Source of the DNA: Paulownia fortunei | Lineage: Eukaryota > Streptophyta > Magnoliopsida > Lamiales > Paulowniaceae | Length of the DNA: 64,000 nucleotides | Assembly: GCA_019321725.1 (NCBI GenBank) | Contig: CM033110.1 | Location: 16,361,278-16,425,277, forward strand | Direction: 5' to 3' | Shown: positions 48,835 to 60,575 of the stretch, one piece after another | Numbering within the stretch: position 1 is the stretch's first letter | Layout: the number at the start of each line of letters is the position of its first letter | Notes under the pieces: generated by a model | The model's input: the letters and a program-made list of their open reading frames with translations, nothing else | Told to the model about the DNA's origin: nothing | Databases searched by the model: none | Position numbers and translations under genes: made by a program

Positions 48835-49705
48835 TCCAAAGTATATATCGACATGTATTTTATGTTCATGGTTCAATGGTAAAGTATTTGATAATTAGTT
48901 TACATTTAGGTTTTATTATGTCGTTGATTATTCTATCCTACGAACATGTTTGGGTAGTTATTCAGGGAACTGGAATATATTATGTTCATGTGATGAATGC
49001 AAGGGAGACAAGATACAGGCCCAAAACATCACCACCAATTACAAATTGATTTGGATGACTCTGTTGGATTAACTATTTTTTTTTTTATATAGGTTGTTAC
49101 GCCTAAGCAGTTTCAATTGCATACGCTAGTAGAAATATACATCCATTCTAAGTGTATCTATTTGGAGAATGGACCAAATAGGAAAAAAGGTCTTTAGGTC
49201 TGCTGAATGTATACAAAGTTGATCTTTCAGACTTGCTGGAATTGGTGATCCAGAATGCCATTGGTCGTTCAAGTTCTAGAACGATTGCTTTTTATAATAG
49301 GTGAGATTTATACTCAAATCTCTTTGATACATTGCATGTATTTTTGAATGAAGCAATTGATATTCATTTTTCATTTTTCATTTTTCATTTCTAAACAATT
49401 CAATTTACATGTAAACGAATCTTGTTAGTCACTTTTCTTAATTCTAAGTAGCTTGTTTTGCTACCTTGGTTTCTCTTGCAAAATGTGTTGGTCTTTTAAG
49501 TATTCCCGAAGCACAGGGTATTGCAAATGTTGCCAAAACATGTTCCAAAGGGAAAAGTTTGCAGAGCACAATGGAAATGCAATTGTTGGCAGAAGGGTCC
49601 TGGTGTTGATCCTCTTGCAGAAATAAAACATCGGTGCATTCGTATTGCTGGAACATTTGAATCTGACTTAGGTGAATGTGGCATTTGCAAATTGTATTTC
49701 TGCAC
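48835..49705 (+). pseudogene. PHD-finger gene fragment, copy 3
   Basis: This third, shortened copy has a VIQGTGIYYVHVMNARETRY-like relic of the CSCDE block at about 48,958-49,020. From about 49,480 the PHD part follows with a one-base loss before YCKYC. The part from GVDPLAEIKHRCIRIAGTFE to GECGICKL is still readable at 49,603-49,695. It ends at a run of 24 T. The spacing from copy 2 is only about 1.4 kb, so the intervening spacer was lost. Confidence 0.68.
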
Positions 49706-49707
49706 CC

Positions 49708-49731
49708 TTTTTTTTTTTTTTTTTTTTTTTT
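49708..49731 (+). repeat. Poly-T tract
   Basis: A run of about 24 T ends the third PHD-like fragment. If that fragment were reverse-strand derived this could be a poly-A tail, but the order of intron-like gaps argues against a retrocopy. Confidence 0.85.
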
Positions 49732-50063
49732 CTATTTTCTGTACCATGTCATTATCAACATTTTTCTATTTTTCTTTATTGTATTTTCCTTTCTCTTCTT
49801 TCTGTGCAACGAGAAATGGATTATTTTGTGTGTATAGATATGCGAAACTTCCTTTGTTAGCTCAATCATCATTCATCAGAAAACTCTCTCAAAACCCTTA
49901 GACGAAGAAAATGGCATTGTAATTGATTTTGGACAGTGCCGTGATTGCACCGCCTCCACTCATGGATGTCGTGCCACGGTGGATGCAGCAAATTAGTTTA
50001 GTGTGTTTTCTTTTGTTTTAGGGGCAGTTAATGTTGATAAGGAAACAGTTTTATAATGTTGAA

Positions 50064-50145
50064 AAGGTGGGTTCTATTTGAATTGGTAGAGCGAACACTT
50101 AGGAGTACAAGGAGGTTCGCCACCAGTTCAGATCCTTTTTGCGTA
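50064..50145 (+). other. tRNA-like segment (degenerate, not a functional tRNA)
   Basis: GAATTGGTAGAGCG matches the D-arm/A-box pattern of plant tRNAs and AGTTCAGATCC resembles the T-loop/B-box. Between them GCGAAC and GTTCGC can pair as a stem. The acceptor stem and anticodon loop do not form properly. It may be the head of a tRNA-derived SINE or a decayed tRNA copy. Confidence 0.35.
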
Positions 50146-52284
50146 TTTCATCTTTTATTTTGCATTATAAATGAACATCAAGTATGTAATATATTTTAAA
50201 TAAATACTTGATCGTGGATCATGATAAAATAAGAATTGAAATATATGATCCAAAATGATTTGTCAATTCTTTAGAGTGGTGATGCTTTTCTGATTTCTTG
50301 CATCAAACTCAAGAATTCTATGGGTAAGAGTTTCAGGTTCCATGGAGGGAGGGGGGAAAAAAGATGATAGCTGAGCATGAATATTCCTGTCTTGCAGAGT
50401 TTAAATTCAGAAGACTTTTCTGTGGAAGTTTTGGAATCTCATGCCCAATCATTTGGTGGTGTTGCTATTCTAAAACTACATCTAAATTTGTTCTTTCTGT
50501 CATGGATAAGAGTCATTCAGCTGATTAGGACTTCATATAGATGCATGATGGTTCATGTTTAATTATTTATCAGAAAATCTTGCCTTTTTTTCTAATCTAA
50601 TTTCTTTGAAGGTATTGGAGTTGGGAGTTCCAGTTGAAGCAGAGAAATTTACCAAGTTGCTTTTCCTCTTAAATGTGAAATAATTAATAAGAAAAATTAC
50701 AAATTTGGTCCAATAGTAAAAATGGTCCATTCGAATTTAAAATTTCAATTTAATTTTGTAACTTTTTAAAATTCATAAATTAGGACAAATTTTATCGCCA
50801 ATTGAAAAAATCTCAAATGCCTCTGATAGAATTTCTTTTGAGGATTTTAGGATTTTTGGCCAATTTTATCCAATTGGACCCTACCCAACTTGTGGCGCCC
50901 GCATGGAGGTGAGAGGAAGTTGATGTGGACTAAAACGTTCAACCTCATCTGCCACGGTGGAAAAAAACCCCACATGGCCATATTTTGAAGGGAAAACACG
51001 TTAACATTCTAACACCCTCTCCCTCACGCGTGGTCTTGTCCCAAGATCAGAGTGACAAAAGCTTTCAAAATGTAAGCAAACCTTAATAAATTACAAAAAA
51101 TTGAAAAATCACATTCTCTTTCAAACTTAAAATTCCCAATCCAACTCTATCAATAGACTAAATCCTGAAACTCAAGATTCTCCAAAGCCAAACTGAAAGA
51201 AAATAGTGTTTATTCGAAGCAAAAGACATTGGGATTTGCGTCTTACATTGTACCGTAAGTTTTGATTTCCATTAAATAGTAATATATCAAATATTTAGTT
51301 TAATAATTAACAAATAATGTTGTTAATACGTTTCCGAATACAACATTTTTGTTGTTTAGTTTATTAATAGGAAAAATCCCAATTTTTTTATTGAGTGTGG
51401 ACCATAACCGATTTAATAGAGTGAAGAAATTGTACCCCATTAATTTTAAATCCATTTATTTGTACTTTTTATTTTCTGTCGTTTTCTTCTTTTAAACTAT
51501 GTGGGGTTTCTGAGTTTAGTGGTTAATGATTTTCCATATTAAGAGATTATTTGCACAAAATTTTGCTTTTAAATAAATGTTAACTTTTAAAAAATAAAAA
51601 AGTAATTGGGAAGTAAAAGTTGGGAATTTTTGCAAAGTGTTGCTGAGAGTATGAATAAGTTGAAAAAAGATATTTTGTATAAATTGTAATAGTAGATCTA
51701 ACTTGAAGTCTAAATCATCCTTTCAATTTGAAATCATATTTTTTTTGTGGAGTTTAGTCAAATAAACTAAACTAAATTATTTGTAATATTATATATATAA
51801 AAAATAACTGTATAATAAATAAAATATTTACATGTAATAATTCTGATAAATAGGTAAATGATTAATTTGGAAATAAATTATTTAAAATATTATTAATAAG
51901 ATATATTTATATATAAGATTTCATAGTAGTATTTAATTATATAAATATATATATGCGCATATATTTATACGTGCATATGAGCATTTTATTGGGTACAATA
52001 ACATTTATTAACATATTTAAGTGTATATAAAACAATATATGTATAATTATACATGTAAATGCATACTTAAACATACCATTTTATATACATAAATATGTAG
52101 TTGTTATTTATATATATGTCAGTTTCGCATATGTATACACACAAAATAGTTACGATAAGTATAATAAATATATTTATGTGAATAGAGATTATGTACATAT
52201 AACAAGTATATTAGTTATACAAATTCGTAACGTATAAAATATTTTAGTATATTTGAAAAAGATACATGTGTGTTTATGGGTACA

Positions 52285-52335
52285 TATATATATATATACA
52301 CACACACATATAAACACACACACATACATACATGT
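52285..52335 (+). repeat. TA/CA microsatellite
   Basis: TATATATATATATA is followed by CACACACACA and imperfect ACACACATACATAC repeats. Confidence 0.85.
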
Positions 52336-53147
52336 TTTGTATTCAATTATATTTATAAACATATAGATGAATATATATATAGAAAAATAAAGGCAAAATT
52401 CGTTTAAATAGACATTTGGTTCTTGTGATACGATTTGATTTTAGTACACTAACATTCTAATATTGACACATTTAGTCCGATTTCTACCGTTTTCAAATGG
52501 ACATAAAAAAAAACAATAATTTGTTTAATATTACTCTTTTTTCATTTGTAAAATTTAAAAAAAAATCAATCTGTTTAATAACCTCTTAATACCTTCTTTA
52601 AACTAATTCACATACACATAAAAATTACACAAACTTAAGGAATGTTTCAATTAAGAAACTAATTAATGCCACCAAATTGGCCATAATATAAGAAAGATTA
52701 AAAATATTGAATATGGACAAAGTATTTTTTAATACAAATTTCCTCAATACAAATTTTTATGTAAATATTTTAATTTTATACATGCTTAGTGGTAAAAACT
52801 AGATGTAAATTATTCTTCATATTTCTTGTATAATTGTTGAAATTGGAAAATTCTTGTCAGTCGTCTATTTTATTTTTCAAGTAATTACATTAATTAATTA
52901 TATTTTCTCTTTATATAAGTTTTTCACCATGTTTTTGAAATCTTTTCCTTTGAGAAAAATTTAAGAATTTCAATATGGACACAATATCATCTCCAATACA
53001 TTCCTCCTCTCATTTTTGTTATTCCTTTTTCATAACATTATTACTTTATGAAAATTTCATTAACCAAGTTTCTCAACATTTGTTGTTTCATTCTTTTGTC
53101 TTCAATCTCTTCTATTTTACACAAATAGTATAAAAACCAATTAGTGA

Positions 53148-54661
53148 TTACATCCATCTGTTGGAAACTGTAGCCTTCAAACCATGTTTCATGGTGAGCA
53201 AAGCAGAAACACTTGGACTAATGCTCTGCCCTTCCAAAACCTGAACATGAAAATTGTGCAAAATGGTGGCTGCAACAGCTTTCATTCTAGTGAAGGCCAG
53301 TTCTCTGCCTGGACAAGCCCAAGGCCCGGACCCGAATACAAGAAAACTGTTTGAAGCCACATGTTTGACCCCTCCTTTCCCAGATATAATCCATCTCTCC
53401 GGCTTAAATTCGCTGCAATCTTCTCCCCATATCTCCGGCATCCTCCCCATTGCATACGAGCAAAGAAAGATTTTTGTGGTTTTACCAACTTTGTGGCCAC
53501 TTGGTAGCACATCTTCTTGAGTTGGGTCCCTGATAATAACCGGGGCTGTCGGAAAAAGCCTTAGGCTCTCAGCCAAGGCACAGTGGAGATAAACTAGTTT
53601 GCTTAATTCTTCAACTTCGAAAAGAGGTGTTTTTGTGGTGGGGAATTTTGCTTGATTTCTTCTATAATCTTGTTTTCAACTAAAGGGTTGCTTGATATGA
53701 GGTAGAAAAACCAGGCCAAGAGTGCAGCAGATGTGTCCCTTCCAGCAAATAAAAGGGTCATGATATTGGCAGCTAAAAAGGCCTTTTCTTTATGCTTTGT
53801 GAATCCTTTGCTATCACCATCTGCCTCAGCCAAATAAAACTTCAATACATCAAACTCATCTCCTGTTTCTTGATTCTTGGCTGCCACTTCTTTCTTCTTA
53901 GATACATAATCTCCTAGTGTTTGATTAACAATGATGCAGGCTTCAGCCATTTTCTTCTCTTTTCCAATCCTCAGCCACCTTTGCAGCTTCCAAACTCTTT
54001 CAGGCAGGATATGTCGCCAAAACACGGCCTCCGACATGTCATCCATGGCATCCAACAGAGGGCTTTTGGGAAGCCCGACCCGAAGGGAGCCCAAGTCGAA
54101 TCCAGTAGCCATGAGGCATGTTGCATCAAGCATGTACCTGTTGAACAAACTTTGCAAGTCTAGAAACTGATTTTGCTGTGACACGTGATCAAGGACTGGG
54201 ATTAGGCCTTTCTCCAGAGTATGATGAATTATCTTTGGTGTAGACTTAAGGAACTGGTTTTCCTTGTAGAATGCATGAGTAAACTTCTTGTCTTCCCTCC
54301 ACTCATCGAGATCTTTAGTGAAAGCCGCGTCGCCGAGAAAATCAAAGGCTTTTCTGAACTCTGATCCCCTCTGGTAGATTGAGAACTTTGAGTTAATAAT
54401 GTGTTGCACGTTGGCTGGATCACTGGTGACCAAAATATCAAGGTTTGTGAACCAGGACGTTTTGAACAAAATGGTGCCCTTGTTTTCTGCTAAAACTTGC
54501 GTCATTTTGTCATATAATTGGTGGCTTTTAAGGTACACTGTGGGCATCAGTTTCATGAATGGTCAGTTCCATGGGAGGAGGAGAAGGCTGTTTTTGGGAG
54601 CTAAAAGGAAAAGGAGGAGAGAGCAAAATATAATTGCTAGAAAGATTTCTATATAGCCCAT
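53148..54661 (-). pseudogene. Cytochrome P450, CYP96A-like, disrupted
   Basis: CYP96A enzymes are membrane-bound monooxygenases; MAH1 (CYP96A15) hydroxylates wax alkanes. The minus-strand copy spans about 504 codons without introns, the full length for the family. It starts at ATG 54661 with a hydrophobic anchor (IFLAIILF to LLLFLL). Also present are the I-helix AGRDTS, the K-helix ESLR, and GHKV, YAMGRM and FKPERW. Three lesions are seen. Codon 33 is TGA (54,565-54,563), where relatives have Trp in PWNWPF. An extra base in the A-run at 53,620-53,623 shifts the frame just before EVEELSKLVYLH. The heme loop reads FGSGPWACPG, so the Arg that contacts the heme propionate is Trp. Either of the first two alone would stop a full product; together with the third they argue against a sequencing slip. 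An internal ATG at 54,556 would give only a 317-residue fragment. Confidence 0.85.
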
Positions 54662-54867
54662 CTCTTGTTTCTTAATGCTTTGAAATTGAAAGTGTTATGC
54701 CAAAAACTTCAATATTTATATGGTTAAATAAATAAATGCGAGGTGCCATGAGCAGGAAGTAATTTGAATAAAAGAGCTTTTTTGACTTTTTCTTGAACGT
54801 GTTTATTAATTAAGATAGGCACCGACAAACAACACGATATTAATTATAAGCACTATTTGCAGAGCCA
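54662..54867. other. Former P450 promoter region
   Basis: About 200 bases separate the P450 start from the first copia fragment. The promoter has therefore probably been cut short by the retroelement. Confidence 0.45.
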
Positions 54868-55215
54868 ATGAAATTCAACTCAAAGGAATCACAAAAAAGA
54901 AAAAATGAGATATCAAATCTATGGCACATGAGGTTGGGCCATGTTAGCTATTCCAAGTTAAATGAGATGGTGAAAAAATCAATGCTTAAGGGGCTTCCTC
55001 AACTTGATGTGCGAATATATACTATATGTGCGGGATGTCAGTATGGTAAAGCTCATAAATTACCACACAAGGAATCAAAGTTTAAAGCACAAGAACCGTT
55101 AGAGTTAATTCACTTTGATGTGTTCGGACATATTAAGTAACCGTTAATTGGTGGCATGCAGTATATGGTGACATTCATTGATGACTTCTCAAGGTATGTG
55201 TGAGTTTCTTTATAA
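54868..55215 (+). mobile_element. Ty1/copia fragment: GAG-pre-integrase and integrase N-end
   Basis: [20 protein letters not shown], then [14 protein letters not shown], form the H-C zinc-binding GAG-pre-integrase domain. FDVFGHIK and MVTFIDDFSRYV are the start of the integrase core. A stop at about 55,138 and the break at 55,215 show it is dead. It is a separate element from the longer copia copy that follows, because that copy has its own GAG-pre-integrase domain. Confidence 0.85.
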
Positions 55216-55221
55216 AAGAAA

Positions 55222-55361
55222 AATTTGATACATTCTCATTCAAATAAAATTAAAATTAACATAATTTCGGTACTTAATAATTCAATAATACTCATGGGAA
55301 CGATAATTTACTCATCATTTTATTACTTGTATACGATAACGTGCACTTGTGTTCACTAAAA
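55222..55361 (+). mobile_element. Ty3/gypsy LTR terminal fragment (plus strand)
   Basis: The sequence from CATTCTCATTC to GTGCACTTGTGTTCAC is the reverse complement of 38,711-38,845. It therefore carries the last 140 bases of the same gypsy LTR in the opposite orientation. It separates two copia fragments. Confidence 0.7.
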
Positions 55362-58300
55362 TCAGCAACAAAGCTTTTCAAGGAAATGTTAATATTTCAT
55401 AGCAAAAAAATCAGCAAGATGGCTAGAGTGACAACTCAATTTAGCGAGGTGCACAAGACAGAGTTCGTGGCAGATATCAAAACTTTGAGGCACGAGGACA
55501 AGGAAGAAGAGGCATTTCTATTGTGAGAAATTTTAATCAAAATTCAGTTTATATTGTCGAATATGCTGGAGGAACAATCACAAAACAAAAAATTATCAGA
55601 ATAAATGCAAAAGATGCAAAAATGCAAATCATTCTCAAGGAGATTGTTAGTATAAAGATGATGGAGATACAAAGGAGGCCAACTTAACAGAAAGAAATAA
55701 GGTCAATCAGGTATTTTACTCCTGCTTGAACTCTCAACAACAAGTTGAGAATATTTAGTATATGGATAGTGGTTGCAGCAATCACATGTGTGGAAATAAA
55801 AAAATGTTCATGACACTCAATGAATCATATTCATCAGAAGTAAAACTCAGAGATGGCAAATCACACAAAATTACTGAAAAATGAGCAATTGCAGTCCAGA
55901 CAAAAGAAGAGAAAGCCAATATTGTCAACGATGTCTTTTATGTGCCAGACTTAACTCAGAATTTATTGAGTGTTGGCCAACTACTGGAGAAAGATTACAA
56001 AGTGGAATTCAATAATGACTAGTGTGTTACTATTGATAAATAGAAAAATCTCACAATGGCTAAAATTCAGATGAGTTCAAATAAAGTTTTTTCTTTTAAT
56101 TTTTCATTGATTGAGAAAGTCGTACTTCAGAGCACAACAGAAGAAGATTGCAACATTTGGCATTTGAGGTATGGACAATTGAGTTATAAAGACTTACATT
56201 TATTGAAGAAGAAAAATATAAAATTTGGCCTTCAAAATATTCTAGATCGAGACAAGCCATGTGAAGGATGTATTTTTGGAAAAATGTATCGGTTGCCATT
56301 TCTAAAGATATCATACAGAGCCAAAGCTCCTCTTGAGATACTACATGTAGACATATATATGTAGGCCAACACAAACACCATCTCTCAATGATAATAGGTA
56401 TTTTCTCGTATTCATTGATGAATACACCAGAATAATGTGGGTCTATATCTTAAAGCAAAAGTCATAAGCATTTTCGAAATTTCTGGAGTTCATATGTTGA
56501 AAATCAAAGTGGCAGAGAAATAAAGACTCTGCGGACAAATCGAAGAGGTGAATTCATTAGAAAATCCTTCTTGAATTATTGCAAAGAAAAAAGAATTCAC
56601 CGACAACTAACAGTCTGGTATAGCTCACAATAGAATGGAGTTGTAGAGCGAAAGAATTGTACAATAGTTGAAATGGCACGAAGCATGATGACAGGAAAAA
56701 AGATTCCCAAAAGTTTTTGGACAGAAGCATTAAATGCAATAGTCTATATTCTGAATCGGTCACAGACAAAGGCAGTTCCCAATAAGACTCCATACGAGGC
56801 TTGACATCAAAGAAAGCCTCAAGTAAATCATTTCAAAGTTTTTGGATGCATTGTATATTCATATATTCCTTCCCAGTAGAGAGAGAAGTTTGATGGTAAA
56901 GGAGAAAAGCTTAACTTTGTTGGTTATAGTGATGAATCCAGGGAATATTGTTTACTAAACCCAAAGACAAATATACTCATTATTTCTCAAGATGTTATAT
57001 TTGATGAAAAGTAATCATGGAATTGGAAGAAAATGAAAAGATGAAAAAAAAGATCCCGGATCAATTAATACTTCAACAAGTCAACAGAATCAACCAAACA
57101 CAAGTGGAAGTACCAACCCAAGTTCCAGTCCAAACTTTATTTCATCGAGGTCTAGATAATTCTATCTAGAATCTGAAAGTCCAATCAGAAAAGTAAGAAG
57201 TTTAAGAGAGATTTATGAATCATGTGATGTAGAATTTTTCACTTGTGAGCCACAGACTTATGCATAAGCTACTAAAGAAAAAGTTTGACAAATAGCAATG
57301 GACAAAAAAATTGCAAGCATTAAGAAGAATTAGACATGGGAGCTCGTAGACCTTTCCAAAGGAAAAAATATGATCGGGGCAAAATGGATCTACAAGATAA
57401 AGTACAAGGAAGATGGTTCAATTCACAAGCACAAAACTCGTTTAGTTGCAAAAGGATATTCTCAACATCCAGGAGTTCATTTCAATGAGACATTTGCACC
57501 AGTTGCTCGAATGGAAACAATACAACTTGTCTAGATCTAGCAGCACAATTGGAGCTACCAGATTATCAATTGGATGTTAAATCAACATTTCTTAATGGTG
57601 ACCTACAAGAAGAAGTTTATGTGGAGCAACTAGAAGGTTATGTTTTCAAAGGCAAAGAAGATAAAGTCTATCGACTCAAAAAAGTATTATATGGATTGAA
57701 ACACATACCAAGAGCCTAAAACAACAAAATTGACAGTTATTTTCAGAAAAATGGATTTCAAAGAAGTCAAAGTGAGTCATCATTATACGTGAAGAAAGAA
57801 GGTGTGTAATTTCTTATTATTTGTTTTTACGTAGATGACTTGATTTATATAGAGACTGATCCAATAATGGTGGAAGAATTCAAAAAGGCCATGATTAAGG
57901 AGTATGCGATGGCTGATTTGGGTCTCATAAAATATTTTCTTGGGATTCAAGTTCGCCAATCAAAAGAAAAAATATTAATTTCTTAAGAAAAATATGTTGA
58001 AGAAGTATTGAAGAAATTTCAGATGAACAATTGCAAGCCAATCTTGACTCCTCTCACATTTAATGAAAAATTATAGTTGAATGATGGCGCAACCAAACTT
58101 GAAGCAAAGACTTACAGAAGTTTAGTCGGCTCCTTAATCTACTTGGCAAATACAAGGTCTAATATTGTCTATCCAGTCAGCTTGATATCAAGGTTCATGC
58201 ACGATCCAAACAAACTACACTATGCAACAACAAAAAGGATCTTACGATACCTTCAAGGAATGAGAAAACTTGGTATCAAGTATGTCAAAGAAAAAGAAAA

Positions 58301-58689
58301 CAATGATTGGGTTGGGTCACTTGATGATCGTAAAAGTACATTCAGGTATATATTTTATTTGGGTTAAAAAATAATTACACGGGCATTTAAGAAACATAAG
58401 ACAATATCACTCTCGTTAGCAGGAGAAGAATATATCATAGCCACTGATGCTATTTTTGAAGCAGTTTGGCTATGAAGAATTTTGACTGATATTCAACAAA
58501 AGCAAGACACTCCCATAATAATTTTATGTGCGCCATCACTTCATCAGGAATCTTATGAACGAACAAGAAATTCAATTAGAGTTTGTGAACACAAAGGAAC
58601 AACTGGAAAATGGTTTTCCACCAAAGTAATCAGTCTTGAAAAGATGGAGCAGTTTTGGAATAATATTTAAATTACAAATTAAGAGGGGG
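55362..58689 (+). mobile_element. Ty1/copia internal region, defective pol
   Basis: The domains follow copia order. A gag-end zinc knuckle of CX2CX4HX4C type (CKRCKNANHSQGDC) is at about 55,606. The protease motif YMDSGCSNHM is at about 55,760, and GAG-pre-integrase (IWHLRYGQLSYKDL, CEGCIFGK) at about 56,155-56,310. The integrase core includes NGVVERKN at about 56,636, MARSMM and FWTEALN. Reverse transcriptase has a [14 protein letters not shown] block at about 57,384, then RLVAKGYSQ and [10 protein letters not shown]. An RNase H-side block YRSLVGSLIYLANTRS lies at about 58,110. A purine tract AAGAGGGGG (58,681-58,689) immediately precedes the LTR. Many stops and frameshifts interrupt every domain, and no 5' LTR or gag start is present. 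Confidence 0.9.
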
Positions 58690-59168
58690 TGTTGAAATGT
58701 TAATTTGAAATTTAGCAACCATTAAGGAAAGATAATGGAGCCTTGAGTACACTTATTGATTTGGACAAGTTGATGAACAAACTCACTCATTAGTGACACT
58801 ATGAATGATTAGGATTGACAATCAACAAATTCACTCATTAGTGTGACACTATGAATGATTAGGATTAGCAATCAACAATTCCACTTAACTAGTGCTTATT
58901 CTTTTGTAATAATTAATTAGTGTTCTTAACCTATAAATAAGATATGTTTGTAACACATTTGTATCAAGATAAGAGAAAGTCATCAAAGCAAGTGTGAGCA
59001 AAATAAAGCAATTAGAGTGAGAGAGCCTAGTGTTTTGTAAAATTGTGAGCATAGTTGTATTATTTGAGCATTGAAAAATATTGCAATATTGCACTTGCAA
59101 TATAATATAGCCTTCATTTGTTTTTTCTTATCCAATATTTATATATATTTACATCCTTATACGCAACA
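58690..59168 (+). mobile_element. Copia 3' LTR (plus strand)
   Basis: This 479-base segment begins TGTTGAAATG directly after the polypurine tract and ends CGCAACA, so the ends are TGTTG and CAACA. Inside is an imperfect tandem duplication of about 48-50 bases (CACTCATTAGTGACACTATG, at 58,783 and 58,831). A TATAAATAA motif lies at about 58,934. Confidence 0.8.
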
Positions 59169-60575
59169 TTAGGTGTTGTTGCGCTAGGTCTAGACTCAAA
59201 AGTCACATCTCCATCTTCTACTTCAAACAAGTCTCTTTGGCTAGATTCATGGGACAAGTTCTCTTTATTATGACTCTCTCCCAAAAGAGAAGACCCATAA
59301 ACTCCCCCTTAATAGTATGGTTCTAACTCATGAAAGAAAACATATAGGGTAACATGTAACTTCTGAGTTTGAGGATCATAACACCTATAGCCTTTTGAAA
59401 CTCCGAATAGCCAACAAAGACACACCATTTCAAACGTGGATCAAGTTTACCTCAAAGTAATTTAGGCACATGAACATTAGTAGTAAAGCCAAAATCTCGA
59501 GGATTAAGATTAGGGAGATGAGGGATAAAAAATAACAATTCTATCTTCTATTGAGGCATTTGAAAGTCTATCCCACTGGATGGTGTTCCATTAAAACTTG
59601 GGCATATTCATACGATAGAGAGAAGCCCGAACTACCTTTAGTATTTGCGTATTCTTCCTTTTGACTAATCCATTCTGTTACAGTAAGTTTGATGTCGAAT
59701 TATGTGTTGACTCAAAAAGATGCCTAAAGAGGCATCTATAAACTCGCGAGCTTTGTCAGATTGCCAAGCACGAAGCTGCCTTTGATATAACAATACTATG
59801 AAATTCCCAAAAAACCATACACACACCACTTTTATTTTGAAGAAGAGATATCCAAGTCATTCGAGTACATTGATCAATAAACATAAAAACATAATGGGCT
59901 TTGGAAAGAAACATAAATTGTGCAGGACCCCATAAATCTGAATGAATAACTGCAAAAGATTTCAAACTTTTATTCAAACATGGTAATTAAGAAATGCGAT
60001 GTCTCTTAGCCCATTCACAAGTTTCGCAGTGAAAACAAACAATCTTAATTAGAAAATAAATGCTGTAATTTTCTAAAGTGGCAAAAAAAAAAGAGATGTC
60101 CAAGCCTTTGTTGCCACAACCAAATAGTTGCTAGATTCTTATCCTCTCTACTCGTTTGATTTGCCTGATTAAGCTTCGATCCCTTTTTTCCTTTAACTTC
60201 AAATAATAGAATTTGTCATGTGTAATACCATAACCATGAATCTTCCTAATTAGAGTATCCTGAAAAACACAAAAGAAGGAAAAAAGTTAAAGCGCAAATA
60301 AAAGTAGAGATTATTCGGCTTACCAAAAGGAGATTATATTTAAGAGATGGAACCACAAGTACAATATCTAATGTGAGAGTACTTGATAAGATGATAGAGT
60401 CCTCCCCAATAACAGGAGAGGTACTACGATTGGTTGTGAAAATAATTGAGAGAGAAAAAGGGAGAAGAGATTTTCACTGAGGAGGGTCCTAGTCATGTGA
60501 TTTGATGTACCTTCAATAATCTATGTACTATTCTTAGAAGTAACAAAATTTAGAGACTTTATCGAGTGTGCATGG
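59169..60575 (-). mobile_element. Ty1/copia fragment: protease to integrase (minus strand)
   Basis: Read from 60,560 downwards: a decayed protease motif (TSNHMT) at about 60,500, then LWQQRLGHL and CETCEWAKRHRIS of GAG-pre-integrase at about 60,120-60,000. The integrase core follows with IHSDLWGPA at about 59,950, FIDQCTRMTWI and later GVSKGYRCYDP. Both sides are cut by other elements: the plus-strand copia LTR at 59,168 and a minus-strand copia LTR at 60,576. Confidence 0.82.

Larger units (their letters stand above)
49732..53147. other. AT-rich stretch without a recognised gene
   Basis: An exon-like piece (LNSEDFSVEVLESHAQSFGG after a CTTGCAG acceptor-like site) occurs at about 50,397-50,470, but I cannot extend or name it. 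Positions 51,750-52,400 are extremely AT-rich with TATA/TATG repeats and a CA/TG microsatellite at about 52,285-52,335. From 52,400 to 53,147 is the probable 3' flank of the P450 pseudogene. A tRNA-like segment is listed separately. Confidence 0.5.

Noticed and set aside
49708..49731. Poly-A tail marking a retroposed PHD copy
   Set aside because: The T-run lies at the 3' side of a plus-strand fragment, and the copies keep intron-like spacers; both argue against retroposition of a spliced mRNA.
50377..50562. Exon-like ORF with LNSEDFSVEVLESHAQSFGG after an acceptor-like CTTGCAG
   Set aside because: Could be a captured exon, but I cannot link it to a second exon or a known family, so no gene is called.
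53254..53520. 88-codon plus-strand ORF
   Set aside because: Antisense shadow of the P450 pseudogene's C-terminal half.
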